64,000 nt of DNA, from NCBI GenBank assembly GCA_933228675.1, contig OW121742.1, positions 124,101,983 to 124,165,982 on the forward strand. The letters are read 5' to 3'. Below the pieces are notes generated by a model, which had not been told where the DNA came from, searched no databases, and saw only the letters and a program-made list of their open reading frames with translations. The position numbers and the translations under genes were made by a program. The first letter of the stretch is position 1. Every line of letters begins with the position of its first letter. This document shows, in pieces, positions 1 through 13,040 of this stretch. This DNA is from Stomorhina lunata (taxonomy: Eukaryota; Arthropoda; Insecta; Diptera; Rhiniidae).

Positions 1-385
1 TCATGATGATTTTGTGTGTTTATTCTTTCTTTTTATGGTAAAATTAAATTTTCAATAAATTTGAGATTTTATTTAAATTTTAGTTTTTTGGAATTTAAAA
101 ATTTTCATTAAAAATTTTTCTTTTTATAAAAATTTTTTTAAAAACACATTTGTTTAAAATTTAGATAATTAGGCACTTGTTTTTTGAAATTTTAGATTGG
201 ATTTCTATTTTTCATAATAATATTTAAGATTTTTTTAATTCTTTAAATTTCTTTGCTTAATATTTGTTTAAAAATTTTTGTTAATTTTTTTTTCCTTTTT
301 TTTTAAACAAACTTTAGTTAATATTTTAAAGGTTTTAACTTGTTAAAAAAATATCTTTCCAAATTTTTTTAAAAAAGGCTTTTTG
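1..385. other. AT-rich non-coding DNA
   Basis: Homopolymer A/T runs and AAATTTTT words only. No ORF or repeat unit is visible. It lies downstream of the minus-strand promoter at about 433, so it may be transcribed as 5' UTR or first intron of a gene whose body is outside the window. Confidence 0.5.
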
Positions 386-399
386 TCAATACACGAGAA

Positions 400-435
400 C
401 ACGTCCGTTCGATTTGGTGCTTGGCACCTGACTGA
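400..435 (-). promoter_or_regulatory. TATA-less Inr + MTE + DPE core promoter
   Basis: On the minus strand TCAGTC matches the fly initiator TCAKTY perfectly, placing +1 at 433. GGACGTG starts exactly at +28 (position 406), the obligatory DPE position and the RGWYGTG form. At +18 to +27, CAAATCGAAC matches 8 of 10 positions of the MTE consensus CSARCSSAAC. No TATA box lies about 30 bp upstream, as expected for a DPE promoter. Local base composition is also much richer in G+C than the flanks. Transcription would run leftwards out of the window. The gene served is unknown. Confidence 0.65.
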
Positions 436-2330
436 ATCTTACAGCGTTTGCTAGGTTCTGAAAAGACTCTGGTGCGATGCTCGGTGTAGTTAGCCAGAGA
501 AGACAGTTGGCCAAAATCGTAGCCTTAAACCAAAAACAAAATAAAACCAAAGTAAACCAGTAAACGTAAACGAAAGAAAATAAGCAACAAATACTATTAA
601 AAACCAAAAACTTACTACTACTAATGTTACTAACAATTTGTTAACTCACATTTCAACCACCACCACTTTTAGGCCAGGAGAGTACAAACGTCAAGTATTT
701 ATTACCTTTAACAAAAAAAAATTGTTTGTCTGAGTTTTTGGTTTAAAAAGAGAGAGAAAACGAAGGTGAAACGAATCAAAACGGTTTTCAAAACTGTTGT
801 TGTCCCTTTAAACATAAGGGATCATTTTTGTTTTAAGGCTGATTTTGTAAAGATCTCCTCCATATGTTGTTTTAAGAGGTTTATTTTATAAAAAAATTGC
901 ACCCCTAATTTTAGGGATCTTCTTGACTTTTTGATATTGTAAATTTTGATCATTCTCTATAATCTGAAATATCCTTTATTTATAGAAGAATTATTTTTTT
1001 TATAATGATCTTTAGTTTCGTAACTCTCTCTTTGCTTAAAGTTACTCTCTTTGATCACTTTTATTATATATTTTTTTTCTATAAAAATTCCATTTCTTAG
1101 CACGCGCTTTGCTCATCTTCATTCTAATTGCTTTGGAAACGTTTGGCGGGCGTTTTGTGGATAATCTTACAAATAAACATTTTTTCCCCGTATAAAATTT
1201 TAACATTTTATGGATTGTCCAACTGACACTTTATGGATACGAAAAAAGAAAAAAAAAAGCAGGAAGAATGAAAAAATTGTAATTTGTTAAAATCTTCTTC
1301 AAAAACCTTAAGGGTAGAAATAACTGATGTTTAGGTTTTTTTTTTTGGTTAAAAAATATTTTTAGGTTAACAGTTTTATTTTTGAATAAAAAACCTGATA
1401 AAGAAAAAATCTTATAATTTAAAATTTTTTAAGAAAATTTAAAAGAAATTTTTGGAAAATATTTCAAAATTTTTAAATTTTGTAAAAGTTATACTATTTA
1501 TATGAGATTTTTTTTAAATCTGCTTTATTATAATAAATATATTTATAAACTTTGCAATTTTACGCAAATCAAATTAAATAGGTTTAATTCTTCAGATGAT
1601 AGGGGACCAAAGGATTGAAGACGACCAGTAGCTGGCATTAGCAAATGAACACTTGGGCGTTTGTGTTCCTATATCAGTGGCTATATCACCGTATTTGATA
1701 TCAATCGAAAACTCAGACTTCTAAGCAAATATTTTGTAACATATCTTAGGAATTTTCAAAAATTTATTTTGCAAAAAGTTAAAAAAAATTTTGATATCTA
1801 AACATATCCGTTTGTTTGTCAGAACATTTAGTTTACATTAAATTCTTTTACTATCATGGAACTTTTGACAAATAAGTTACAGTGTAGGGAACATTCTATG
1901 TTATATATTATTTGGAATATCCTAAAAGTATGCTACATAAATGTTTCTGAAACACTTTTCATTTCGATCGATAGCGAATGCGGCCCCAGATTTAAGCTAA
2001 ATAAAGGTCTTCTGATTTCAACAGATTTTTTGGTAGGGGAACAAGATATGGTCAAAGACAATGTAAAGATATACATTTTTTCTGCAAAAAGCGAGTTTAA
2101 AGTGGATAAAAAAATGAAAAACACATAAACGCACAAACATACATTTCATGATCACTTGTGTGTGCCTTAGCTTTCTATCGTTGGATAATTGTCTCCATTA
2201 GTTTTTTATTTGAATTAGAGTAAAAGTGGTATATTCTATTTTTTATGGGACTTTTTAAAACGACCATACGCTAAATCAATATATGAAAGTGCAATATCAT
2301 CATTATAGAGTCTTTGATATGGTAGTGTTC
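436..2330. other. Non-coding, probable upstream region
   Basis: Mixed AT-rich sequence with no repeat array. The stretch 436-1170 is less AT-rich and may hold control sequences of the promoter at 433. The small open frames here (for example 1856-2128) lack codon structure and overlap open frames on the other strand, so I do not call them genes. Confidence 0.5.
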
Positions 2331-2399
2331 AGACTCCCTTATCTTGAAATTCTGAGCATTATTTTGGTTTCCGTTATAGCAGCCAGATCTGAATGCACT

Positions 2400-2720
2400 C
2401 ATTGGAGTCCTTTATAAAGCCCTTCTTATTAAAGCGAAATGGGCGGACGATAATGGTCTTGGGGTTAATTCGAACTAGACTGAATTAGCTCCGTTTATCA
2501 GCAAGTAAAAAATTCCAGCATTAGAAACTATTTAATTGGGAGACACTTAAATCCCTTTTGTGGGTTTTCCGAAGTAACTTGGAGTATTATTGGATATGAA
2601 GCAGAATTTCAAGATCTACATCATCTACAAATACATATGTTCGTGTGCAAAAGGGTAATTGGGAAATAATGGGGATTTAAAGCCAATCCACTTATCCCAA
2701 GATGCTCGAAAGGGTCAGGC
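2400..2720 (+). pseudogene. Decayed LINE reverse transcriptase fragment
   Basis: One reading frame from 2437 gives KWADDNGLGVNSN, a stop, then TEL, and further on LGVLLDMKQNFK. This follows the layout of the RT C-terminal region of Jockey-like non-LTR retrotransposons (WA..NGLGVNP.KTEL, then LGV.LD..L.W). A later piece, CAKG-stop-LGNNGDLKP, resembles the CK.AIGK.WGLKP block that follows. Several in-frame stops show that it is dead. Clade assignment rests on motif memory only. Confidence 0.6.
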
Positions 2721-2729
2721 GAATGTTTA

Positions 2730-3680
2730 GTCCGTGAATCACGGTTGTATTGCATAGCACAAGAAAGCTCTTAATGTAATTATGGCTTTTGTGAAATAAT
2801 GGTTACAGTCACAGTATAGTCCTTAACACGATCACTCACATACAAAGCACCGGGTAGGTGGCTAAGCGAAACTCAAGTAAAAGACAGCTCTTGACTTAAC
2901 CCATTCCTATAAATTTTGACAACCCATTGTTTCTAATGTGGGAAATTAACAGTATTTTTCTTTAAGGCCATTTGGCATCGTTCCAGTTACTTAAAATTCG
3001 AGTATAAGTATGAACGACTTAACTAGTGCGAACAGTGTTCCGATGCTATATTGTTAGGGACCAACAATTTCTTGAAACAGAGGTAGGTCTAGTTTTGCCA
3101 AATTTGGCTTATGTACAAAGTTGTAGAGGCCTCTTCTTCGATAAGTAGCTGCTGCCTCCTGTGCCTTTACGCCAATTATATTACTCCACTATCTCTTGTC
3201 TTTCCTGGCATTTTTCTTTACCATCTTATAAACTGAGGAGTATAAAGTTTAAAGATGCATTTTGTGGAACCTTATGTTTCTCGAATAGATCTGTGTGAAA
3301 GATTCGAGAAAGTCCACAAAATTGAATACAATTCTTGGATCTATTAAGTACTTAATGCCTATTCAGTACCACATTTCTGCCACCTTTAGCAGCTAATGGT
3401 AAACATAATTTATTTCCCATACTTTGTTTTCAAAATTTTTGTCAAAATTTTCGAAAATTGCCTTTATAGAAAATAGTTTTTTTTTTATAATCGCGCAAAT
3501 TTACGCAAGTAAATTTGTATGTCTATGGTTCTCCATACCTGGGAGTAATTTTAATTGAAAATTTTATTATGGAAATGAATGAAAAACTCTTCTTTGAATC
3601 TTTAAAAGATCGATAAAATGCTTAAGTGTTACAATAGAAGTTGTACAATATACCTACCTCTGTAAAAAAATTAGCTTGAT
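2730..3680. other. Unassigned non-coding, possibly old transposon sequence
   Basis: Base composition stays closer to that of the LINE remnant than to the surrounding AT-rich DNA up to about 3250, so more decayed transposon sequence is likely, but I cannot assign it. No gene is seen. Confidence 0.35.
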
Positions 3681-3682
3681 CT

Positions 3683-4430
3683 TTGAGGAGCAAATTTGTG
3701 CAAGCAGAAATAAATAAATTTCGTTCAGTGCATCTTGAACCAATTTTGATATTTAATTTAATAGAGAAGAGAAATAGAAGACTTATATTTTACGCTACTA
3801 AAGATAATTATAATTATCAAAGTTTCCAATATCGTCTAATCAATATAATTAGGATAAAACGATTTTTTCGCTCGAAAAATAAAGTTATGACAAAGTTATA
3901 AATCAAATTTGCCAATACAAAATTGCTAAACTATGCCTTTGATAATTTTATAATTTGTTTATAAATTTGTTTTTTTTTTATAAAAAATGAATATTCACTC
4001 AAAATGTGACTTTAACCTAGAGAAGTAAATTTGCGCAATTAAAAGTGTTCAGTTTATCCTGGACCTTTTATGGTTTTAAATTTTATATAGAAAAGAATTA
4101 GACCTCCTATATTTTGCGCTCTTTAAGATAGTAAAAATAATCAAAGTATGCAATAATGTCTTATCAATAAAATATTAATAAAAAGACGATTTTTTTTACA
4201 AAATAGAGCAGATTTGCACTGCCAAGAATTCATAGATGCCTAGACTTCAATAAATTATTGTCTTTACATTTTTTTTCGAGAATTTGTTTTGGTATGTTAT
4301 TTTTATATCAACAATGTTTTTAATAGTGCAAATTTGCGCAGATTTATACAATTAGATTTTGTTTCTTACACTTTAAAGCAATTTTGGTTTTTAATTTTAT
4401 AGAGAAAAGATAATATTTATGTTAAAAATT
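3683..4430 (+). repeat. Three diverged direct copies, ~320-bp spacing
   Basis: Related blocks begin near 3739, 4066 and 4379 (offsets about 327 and 313). Each has a run like AATTTTGATATTTAATTT, then ATAGAGAAGAG. The first two continue with TTATATTTTACGCTACT / CTATATTTTGCGCTCT and a lysine-rich-looking ACGATTTTTT segment. Words of the type GCGCAAATTT sit between them (3491, 4027, 4329). The short ORF at 3683-3901 lies inside the first copy and is not conserved in the others. Confidence 0.55.
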
Positions 4431-5190
4431 TCGAATTGAAATCATTAAAATTTTGTTTTTAATTTTTTGTAGAAACTATTTTTGTATATAATTGTTTCAA
4501 AATTTTGATCTTCAAAGTAAACTTATAGTTTATAGAAATAATAAATACATACGTATGTGAAATCTTAATTGTTTTAATTTATTTCTAACTATTTATTTAA
4601 AAACACTTGTTTAAATCCAATATTTGTTTGAAATTAATAAACATAATTAATTAAAAAAGGAAAATCCATTACAAAATCGCAAAATAAATATGAATGAATA
4701 TTGATATTTCTATGGCAAATAAATAATACAACAAACAAATACAAAACTAATAGTTTTTGTAATGATTTTTGTTGCTTTCCTATTATAAATAATACAAAAA
4801 CACCTTATGTTTTTCTTGTATAAAAACCAGGTTAACGCCTATTTTGATTAACAAAAACAACCAATCACCGATGAGTAAACACAAAAATCAAACAGAGCAA
4901 AGCAACAACAAAATAACAGGGAGATATAAGAAGAAATATACACACACAGGCACACATATTCAATAACAAAACTAACGGATTTATGTAAAGGTATTCGAGT
5001 TAACGTACTCCCTTGCGTATACTCAATAAGAAACTAAAAGAGAGAAAAATTCACCACTTTTGGCTTTGGTTTGTATGAGTTCGTGTGTGTGTTTTGTTTG
5101 TTTTATGTATATGAAAGAAGTATTTGTTTGCATTTGGTTTAGCAATTGTTTTGTTTACATTTTTATAAAAGGAAATATTTAGGAAAATTA
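4431..5190. other. AT-rich unique DNA
   Basis: No gene, array or transposon end recognised. A somewhat less AT-rich patch lies at 4860-5060. Confidence 0.5.
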
Positions 5191-7045
5191 ACATTTTACT
5201 GAGTTAGATAAAAAAATTTGTTATTTTTATTGGAAATTTTTGAAAATTTTCTTCATTTTATACGAATTAAAAAAAAAAATTATTTTAATAGGAAATTTTT
5301 GAAAAATTCTTATTTCCATAGAACATTTTTAAAAAATTTCTTATTTTTATAGAAAATTTTTTAAAAATTTTTTATTTTTATAGAAAATTTTTGATAAATT
5401 TCTTATTTTTAAAGGTAATTTTTAAAAAATTTCATAATTTTATAAGAAATTTTTGAACAATTTCTTCTTTTTATAGGAAATATTTGATAAATTTCTTATT
5501 TTCACAAAAAAAATAGGAAAAAAGATTTTAAACTTTCTCATTTTTATAGAAAACTTTTGAAAAATTTATTATTTTTTAGGAAATTTTTCAAAAATTTCTT
5601 ATTTTTATAGAAAACTTCCTATTTTTGGAAGACATTTTTGAAAAACTTCCTATTTTTATAGGAAATTCTTGAAAAATTACCTATTTTTATAGGAAATTTT
5701 TTACAAATTTCCTATTTTTATAGGAAATTTAAAAAAAATTTCTTATTTTTGTAGGAAAATTTTAAAAAATTTCTTATTTTTAACAAATTTCCTATTTTTT
5801 TTTAGGAAATTTTTGAAAAATTTCCTATTTTTACATGAAATTTTTCAAAAATTTCCTATTTTTATGGGAAATTTTTGAAAAATTTCCTATTTTTATGGGA
5901 AATTTTTGAAAAATTTCCCATTTTTATAGGAAATTTTTCAGAAATTTCTTACTTTTATAGGAAGTTTTTCAAAAATTTCTTATTTTTATAGGAAATTTTT
6001 AAAAAATTTCTTATTTTTGTAGGAAATTTTTAAAAAATTTCTTATTTTTGTAGGAAGTTTTTCAAAAATTTCTTATTTTTATAGGAAATTTTTCAAAAAT
6101 TTCTTATTTTTATAGGAAATTTTTGAAAAATTTCATATTTTTATAGTAATTTTTTTAAATATCTCCTATTTTAATAAATTTTTTATATATTTCCTATTTT
6201 TATAAGAAATTTTTGAAAATTTTCTAATTTGATAGGATTTTTTTTCAAAAATTTCTTATTTTAATAGGAAATTTTTCCAAAATTTCTTGTTTTTGTAGGA
6301 AAATTATCAAAAATTTCTTGTTTTTATAGGAAATTTTTGAAAAATTTCCTATTTTTGTAGGAAATTTTTGAAAAATTTCCTATTTTTATAGGAAATTTTT
6401 GAAAAATCCTCCTATTTTTATAGGAAATTTTTAAAAAATTTCCTATTTTTATAGGAAATTTTTGAAAAATTTCCTATTTTTATAGGAAATTTTTGAAAAT
6501 TTTCCTATTTTTATAGGAAATTTTTGAAAAATTTCCTATTTTTATAGGAAATTTTTGAAAAATTTCCTATTTTTATAGGAAATTTTTGAAAAATTTCCTA
6601 TTTTTATAGGAAATTTTTGAAAAATTTCCTATTTTTATAGGAAATTTTTGAAAAATTTCCTATTTTTATAGGAAATTTTTGAAAAATTTCCTATTTTGAT
6701 AGGAAATTTTTGAAAAATTTTCTATTTTATTATATATTATTTTTGAAAAATTTCCTATTTTCATAGGAAATTGTTGAAAATTTTCTTATTTTTATAAGAT
6801 ATTAGAAATTTTTAAAAAAATTTATAATTTTTATAAGAAATTTTTGAAAAATTTTTTATTTTTATAAGAAATTTGAAATTTTTGAAAAATTTCCTATTTT
6901 TGTAGGAAATTTTTGAAAAATTTCGTTTTTATAGAAAATTTTTGGAACATTTCTTTTTTATAGAAAATTTTTGGAAAATTTCTTTGTTATAGGAAATTTT
7001 TAAATAAAAATATTTTGTATAGGAAATTTTTGAAAAGACTTCATT
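5190..7045 (+). repeat. 31-bp hairpin-monomer array (AGGAAATTTTTGAAAAATTT type)
   Basis: Tandem monomers read AGGAAATTTTTGAAAAATTT then CCTATTTTTAT, 31 bp. The monomer has two hairpins: GAAATTTTT/AAAAATTTC around one G, and CCTAT/ATAGG around TTTT. Copies between about 6340 and 6720 are almost identical. The outer parts are diverged and of variable length, the usual pattern of an array homogenised in its middle. Confidence 0.9.
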
Positions 7046-8040
7046 CATTTCTTTCATTTAATTAAAAAAACGAAATTGCTCCGGAGTGTAAAAAATAAAA
7101 TCTAATGATCTTCAATGGCTCAAATTTGCGCCAAATGGAAATAAAATATTTTTAAAAAAATTACTTTATAAAAATTTAAAAAGGGTTAATTTTAAGAGTT
7201 TACCTGTTAGCTTTTGTCTTTAAAAACTCTATATAAAAAATTACATTAAGTTGACGTCTGGCATACGGTGAATCCGTTACATTTACCATTTTATTTTAAA
7301 TTTATAAAAAAAAACTATAAAAGAGAAATGCTTTATTTCACCCCTACAAGAGACCTCAAGCATAAATAAATAACCTTAAACTGGCAAAGACGACGACACA
7401 AGCCAGCAACTGATAATAGTTTACATTTCACATTTAACCGGGTTTTTTTTTGTGAACCAACAATTGTCTTTTAAACCAACAAACAAGTGAAGAAGAACTA
7501 TAATAAAACATTCCCTCACGTGCCCTTATTTTCTAAAATTATAAAAAACTAGCGTGCGCCTGCGCTTTATCATTTTCTACTCTATTTTAAAAGGGGCTTT
7601 TTTCGGTGTCCCTCTTTCTCTATAACTAAGTGACGCGTGTCACTGCAATTTTTTTCTTCTGTTCGTTCATTTGTTCTTACACATGCCCGCCAATTTTACA
7701 TTTTCCTTTTGGAAAATTGTCCGTTATCGTTTATATATTTTCAGCCATCATAGTTTTTTGTTGTCATCTCTTATTTTATTTCGGTTTGGCTTAAGGGCTG
7801 AAGTTTAAGGCTAATTTATGTAGAAACATGTAAGAATTGATGATGTACTACTTACGCCAATTCTACGTTCTCTTTTTCCTAATGCAAATTATAGTATCAA
7901 AATGTTCAAAATGAGGGCTCAATTGTTGTAAAATGTAAATGACTTTTTGTCTTAGGTTTAAAGCGCTTATAAAATAGCGCGTGTCTAAAGGCAGGTGATA
8001 ACTATTTTATGTCAATAAAGTTTTCCTACTTACTTCAAGA
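7046..8040. other. Unique DNA between two arrays
   Basis: Moderately AT-rich, with a less AT-rich part at 7380-7700. It contains AAATTTGCGCCAAATGG at about 7121, like the words in the 3.7-4.4 kb repeats. No gene or transposon is recognised. Confidence 0.45.
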
Positions 8041-9765
8041 TTTTTGTTATTAAGAGATTTTTAGAAATTCTCCTATTTTTATAGAAATTTTTTTATAAGA
8101 AATTTTTCAAATATTTCTTATTTTTATAGGAAATTTTTCAAAAATTTTTTATTCTTATAAGAAATTTTTTTAAAATTTTATATTTTTTGAGAATTTTTTA
8201 AAAATTTCTTATTTTTTAAGAAATTTTTCAAAAGTTTCTTATTTTTAGAGAAGTTTTTCAAAAATTTCTTATTTCTATAAAAAGTTGTTAAAAATTATTT
8301 TTATAAAAAATTTTTCTATTTTTTTAAGGAAGTTTTTAAAAAATTTCTTTTTTTATAGGAAATTTTTCAAAAATTTATAATTTTTATAGGAATTTTTTTC
8401 AAAAATTTCTTATTTTTATAGGAAATTTTTCAAAAATTTCTTATTTTTATAGGAATTTTTTCAAAAATTTCTTATTTTTATAGGAAACTTTTCTAAAGTT
8501 TGTAAGTTTTATAGGAAATTTTCCAAAAATTTTTTATTTTTATAGGCAATTTTTCAAAAATATTTAATTTTTATAGGCAATTTTTCAAAAATATTTAATT
8601 TTTATAGGAAATTTTTCAAAAATTTCATATTTTTATAGGAAATTTTTCAAAAGTTTCTTATTTTTCAAAAATTTCTTATTTTTATAGGAAATTTTTCAAA
8701 AATTTCTTATTTATTTTAGAAATTTTTCAAAAATTTCTTATTTTTATAAAGAATTTTTCAAAAATTTTTTTATTTGTGTAGGAATTTTTTCAAAAATTTC
8801 TTATTTTTATAGGAAATTTTTCAAAAATTTCTTATTTATTTTAGAAATTTTTCAAAAATTTCTTATTTTTATAAAGAATTTTTCAAAAATTTTTTTATTT
8901 GTGTAGGAATTTTTTCAAAAATTTCTTATTTTTATAGGAAATTTTTCAAAAATTTCTTATTTTGATAGGAAACTTTTCAAAAATTTCTTCTTTTTATAAG
9001 AAAATTTTCAAAAATTTCTTATTTTTATAGGAAATTTTACAAAAATTCTTATTTTTTAAGAAAACTTTTAAAAAATTTCATGTTTTTATAGAAGTTTTTC
9101 AAAAATTTCTTATTTTTATATAAAATTTTTCAAAAATTTCCTATTTTTATAGGAAATTTTTCAAATACTTCTTTTTTTTTATAGGAAATTTTTCAAAAAT
9201 TTCTTATTTTTGTAGGAAATTTTTCAAAAATTTCTTATTTTTATAGGAAATTTTTCAAAAGTTTCTTATTTTTCAAAAATTTCTTATTTTAATAGGAAAT
9301 TTTTCAAAAATTTCTTATTTATTTTAGAAATTTTTCAAAAATTTCTTATTTTTATAAAGAATTTTTCAAAATTTTTTTTATTTGTGTAGGAATTTTTTCA
9401 AAAATTTCTTATTTTTATAGGAAATTTTTCAAAAATTTCTTATTTTGATAGGAAATTTTTCAAAAATTTCTTATTTTTATAGGAAATGTTCCAAAAATTA
9501 CTTATTTTGATAGGACATTTTTCAAAAATTTGTTATTTTGATAGGAAATTTTTTAAAAGTTTCTTATTTTTATGGGAAATTTTTCAACAATTTTTTTTAT
9601 AGGAAATTTTTCAAAAATCTCTTATTTTTATAGGAAATTTTTCAATTTTCGTATTTTTATAGGAAATTTTTCAAAAATTTCTTATTTTAATAGGAAATTT
9701 TTCAAAAATTTATTTTTTTAAGAAATTTTATAAAAATGTTTATTCAAAAATTTTTCAAAAATCTT
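8041..9765 (+). repeat. 31-bp hairpin-monomer array with multi-monomer blocks
   Basis: Monomers AGGAAATTTTTCAAAAATTT + CTTATTTTTAT (31 bp), a sister family of the 5.2-kb and 14.6-kb arrays with CTT in place of CCT. A marked variant, CTTATTTATTTTAG, recurs at 8706, 8831 and 9314 with the same following variants (TATAAAGAATTT, TTTGTGTAGG), so blocks of about four monomers (~125 bp) have been duplicated. Confidence 0.88.
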
Positions 9766-10760
9766 ATTTTTAAGAAAAGTTTTCAATTCAATTCTCTTTC
9801 TTTAATAGAAAATTATTTTTTAATACTTTTCTCCAGCCGCAAGAATTTATCTGTGACAACCGACACACTTATGTGTCAGTTTCAAAGCGACAACATGTTG
9901 ATAATTTCTTTTGTAAAACTTCAAACCTTAAACTTTTTTCTTGGCATATTTTTTTTTTTAATTTTCGTATTAAGCGGCTGTTAAGCCACTGTCGTTTAGT
10001 TATTAATATCAATCATGCGTTTGTCATTCCTTGTCTTTGTTTGTCGTTGGCAACAAATGTTGCCAAAATTTTCAGTTTTGACCACATGTGGTCAAAAAGC
10101 CCAAAAACACTCACAACTCAACACCATGATTTCCTTTAAGGCGTATGGTCTCTGAACTGTTTTAAGGTTTAAAACCATAAAACTAAACCACTAAGAGAAA
10201 AAATAACAATAATAAAAAAATTTTATATCAAAAAATTATCATTTTTTTAACTAAAATAATAAAAAAAGTTGTAGAAAAAAGAAATTTTAATTGTGTGTGG
10301 TAAAACACGAGACAAAGAAAAATTGGCTAAACCCCGAAAGAAACCCCAACTACGAACGAAGAAACATTTAAGTAAAATGTTGCCAATATAAAGTCGCGCA
10401 CTTTTGTACACATGTTGTTGATATTTTTTCTGCTGCCTTCTTCTTCCAGTTGCAGTTGCTGGTTGTTTTTGTTGTTATTGTCTTTGTAATAATGTTAAAG
10501 GTTGGCGGGTGGTGTTACGCAGAATCTGTGAGTTACTTTGAGTTTATGTTGGAACACAGGCGCTCTTGTAAAGACAGCGTGGTAGAATGAATGGACCAGT
10601 GGCAGCAGTAGCCACTAAACAAACAAACAGTCAGCAACAACAACAAACTGGCATTTTATCTTTTCACTAAATTAAAAACAAATTGTCAAACAATTGGTCT
10701 GCAACTAAACAACAGTTTCAAAGCAGGGAATCACAAATTTAATATTTAATATAAAACTAA
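9766..10760. other. Unique DNA with two adjacent palindromes
   Basis: Island between arrays. It holds TTGGCAACAAATGTTGCCAA (10047-10066) and, 9 bp later, a perfect palindrome whose core is TTTGACCACATGTGGTCAAA (10076-10097). The stretch 10300-10720 is less AT-rich, with CAACAA runs. The short open frames at 9736-10139 are not gene-like. Confidence 0.45.
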
Positions 10761-13035
10761 GAAATTTTTAAAAAGTTTCCTATAAAAATCAGAAATCTTT
10801 TGAAAATTTTTCTATAAAACTAAGAAATTTTTTAAAAATTTCCTATAAAAATAAGAAAGTTTTAAAAAATTTCCTATAAAAGTAAGACATTTTTAAAAAA
10901 TTTCCGATCAAAATAGGAAATTTTTCGAAAGTTTAATTTTTATAGAAAATTTTTCGAAAATTGACTTTTTAAAAGAAATTCTTCGAAAATTGACTTTTTA
11001 TAGGAAATTTTTTGAAAATTTACTACAATTTATATGAAATTTTTCAAAAATTGATATTTCATAGGAAATTTTTAAAAAATTGGCTTTTTATAGGAAATTA
11101 TTCAAAAATTTACTTTTTATGAAAAATTTTTCGAAAATTGACTATTTAAAGGAAATTTTTCGATAATTGACTATTTATAGAAAATTTTTCGAAAATTGAC
11201 TTTTTATAGGAAATTTTTCGAAAATTGATAGGAAATTTTTCGAAAATTGATAGGAAATTTTTCGAAAATTTACTTTTTATAGGAAATTTTTCGAAAATTG
11301 ACTTTTTATGGGAAATTTTTCGAAAATTGACTTTTTATAGGAAATTTTTCGAAAATTCACTTTTTATAGGAAATTTTTCGAAAATTGACTTTTTATAGGA
11401 AATTTTTCGAAAATTTGACTTTTTATTGGAAATTTTTCTAAAATTGACTTTTTATAGGAAATTTTCCAAAATTTACTTTTTATAGGAAATTTTGCAAAAA
11501 TTGACTTTTTATAGGAAATTTTTCGAAAATTGACTTTTTACAGGAAATTTTTCGAAAATTGACTTTTTATAGGAAATTTTTCGAAAATTGACTTTTTATA
11601 TTAAATTTTTCGAAAATTGACTTTTTAGAGGAAATTTTTCGAAAATTGACTTTTTATAGGAAATTTTTCGAAAATTGATATTAAATTTTTCGAAAATTGA
11701 AAGGAAATTTTTCGAAAATTGACTTTTTATAGGAAATTTTTCCAAAATTTACTTTTTATAGGAAATTTTTCGAAAATTGACTTTTTATAGGAAATTTTTC
11801 GAAAATTGACTTTTTATAGAAAATTTTTCGAAAATTGACTTTTTATAGGAAATTTTTCGAAAATTGACTTTTTATAGGAAATTTTTCGAAAATTGACTTT
11901 TTATAGGAAATTTTTCGAAAATTGACTTTTTATAGGAAATTTTTTAAAAATTGACTTTTTATAGGAAATTTTTCGAAAATTTACTTTTTATAGGAAATTT
12001 TTCGAAAATTGACTTTTTATAGGAAATTTTTCGAAAATTGACTTTTATGAGAAATTTTTCGAAAATTGATTTTTTTTCGAAAATTGACTATTTTGAAAAA
12101 TTTCCTATAAAAATAATAAATTTTTTAAAAATTATGTATAAAAAAAATTCAAATTGACTATTTAAAGGAAATTTTTCGAAAATTGACTTTTTATAGGAAA
12201 TTTTTCGAAAATTGACTTTTTATAGAAAATTTTTCGAAAATTGACTTTTTATAGGAAATTTTTCGAAAATTGACTTTTTATAGGAAATTTTTCGAAATTA
12301 GACTTTTTATAGGAAATTTTTCGAAAATTGACTTTTTATAGGAAATTTTTTGAAAATTGACTTTTTATAGGAAATTTTTCGAAAATTGACTTTTTATAGG
12401 AAATTTTTTGAAAATTGACTTTTTATAGGAAATTTTTCGAAAATTGACATTTTATAGGAAATTTTTCGAAAATTGACTTTTTATAGGAAATTTTTCGAAA
12501 ATTGACTTTTTATAGGAAATTTTTCGAAAATTGACTTTTATGAGAAATTTTTCGAAGATTGATTTTTATAGGAAATTTTTCGAAAATTGACTATTTTGAA
12601 AAATTTCCTATAAAAATAATAAATTTTTTAAAAATTATGTATAAAAAAAATTCAAATTGACTATTTATAGGAAATTTTTCGAAAATGACTTTTTGTAGGA
12701 AATTTTTCCAAAATTGACTTTTTTAGGAAATTTTTCGAAAATGGACTTTTTTAGGAAATTTTTCGAAAATTTTCTTTTTTAGGAAATTTTTCATAAATTG
12801 ACTTCTTATAGGAAATTTTTCGAAAATTTACTATTTATAGGATATTTTTCGAAAACTGACTTTTTATAGGAAATATTTAAAAAATTTACTTTTTATAGGA
12901 AATTTTTCGAAAATTGACTTTTTATAGGAAAATTTTCAAATATTAACTTTATAGGAAATTTTTCGAAAATTAATTATTATTCTTAAATTAACTATTTAAA
13001 AAAAAAGTTTCGAAAATTTAAAATAGGAATAATTT
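10761..13035 (+). repeat. 29-bp monomer array (AATTTTTCGAAAATTGACTT type)
   Basis: The main monomer is AGGAAATTTTTCGAAAATTG + ACTTTTTAT, 29 bp. Its core AATTTTTCGAAAATT is almost self-complementary around TTCGAA. A distinctive interruption (TTTTGAAAAATTTCC followed by an AATTATGTAT stretch) occurs at 12091 and again at 12594, so about 503 bp of array has been duplicated as a block. Confidence 0.88.
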
Positions 13036-13040
13036 ATTTA

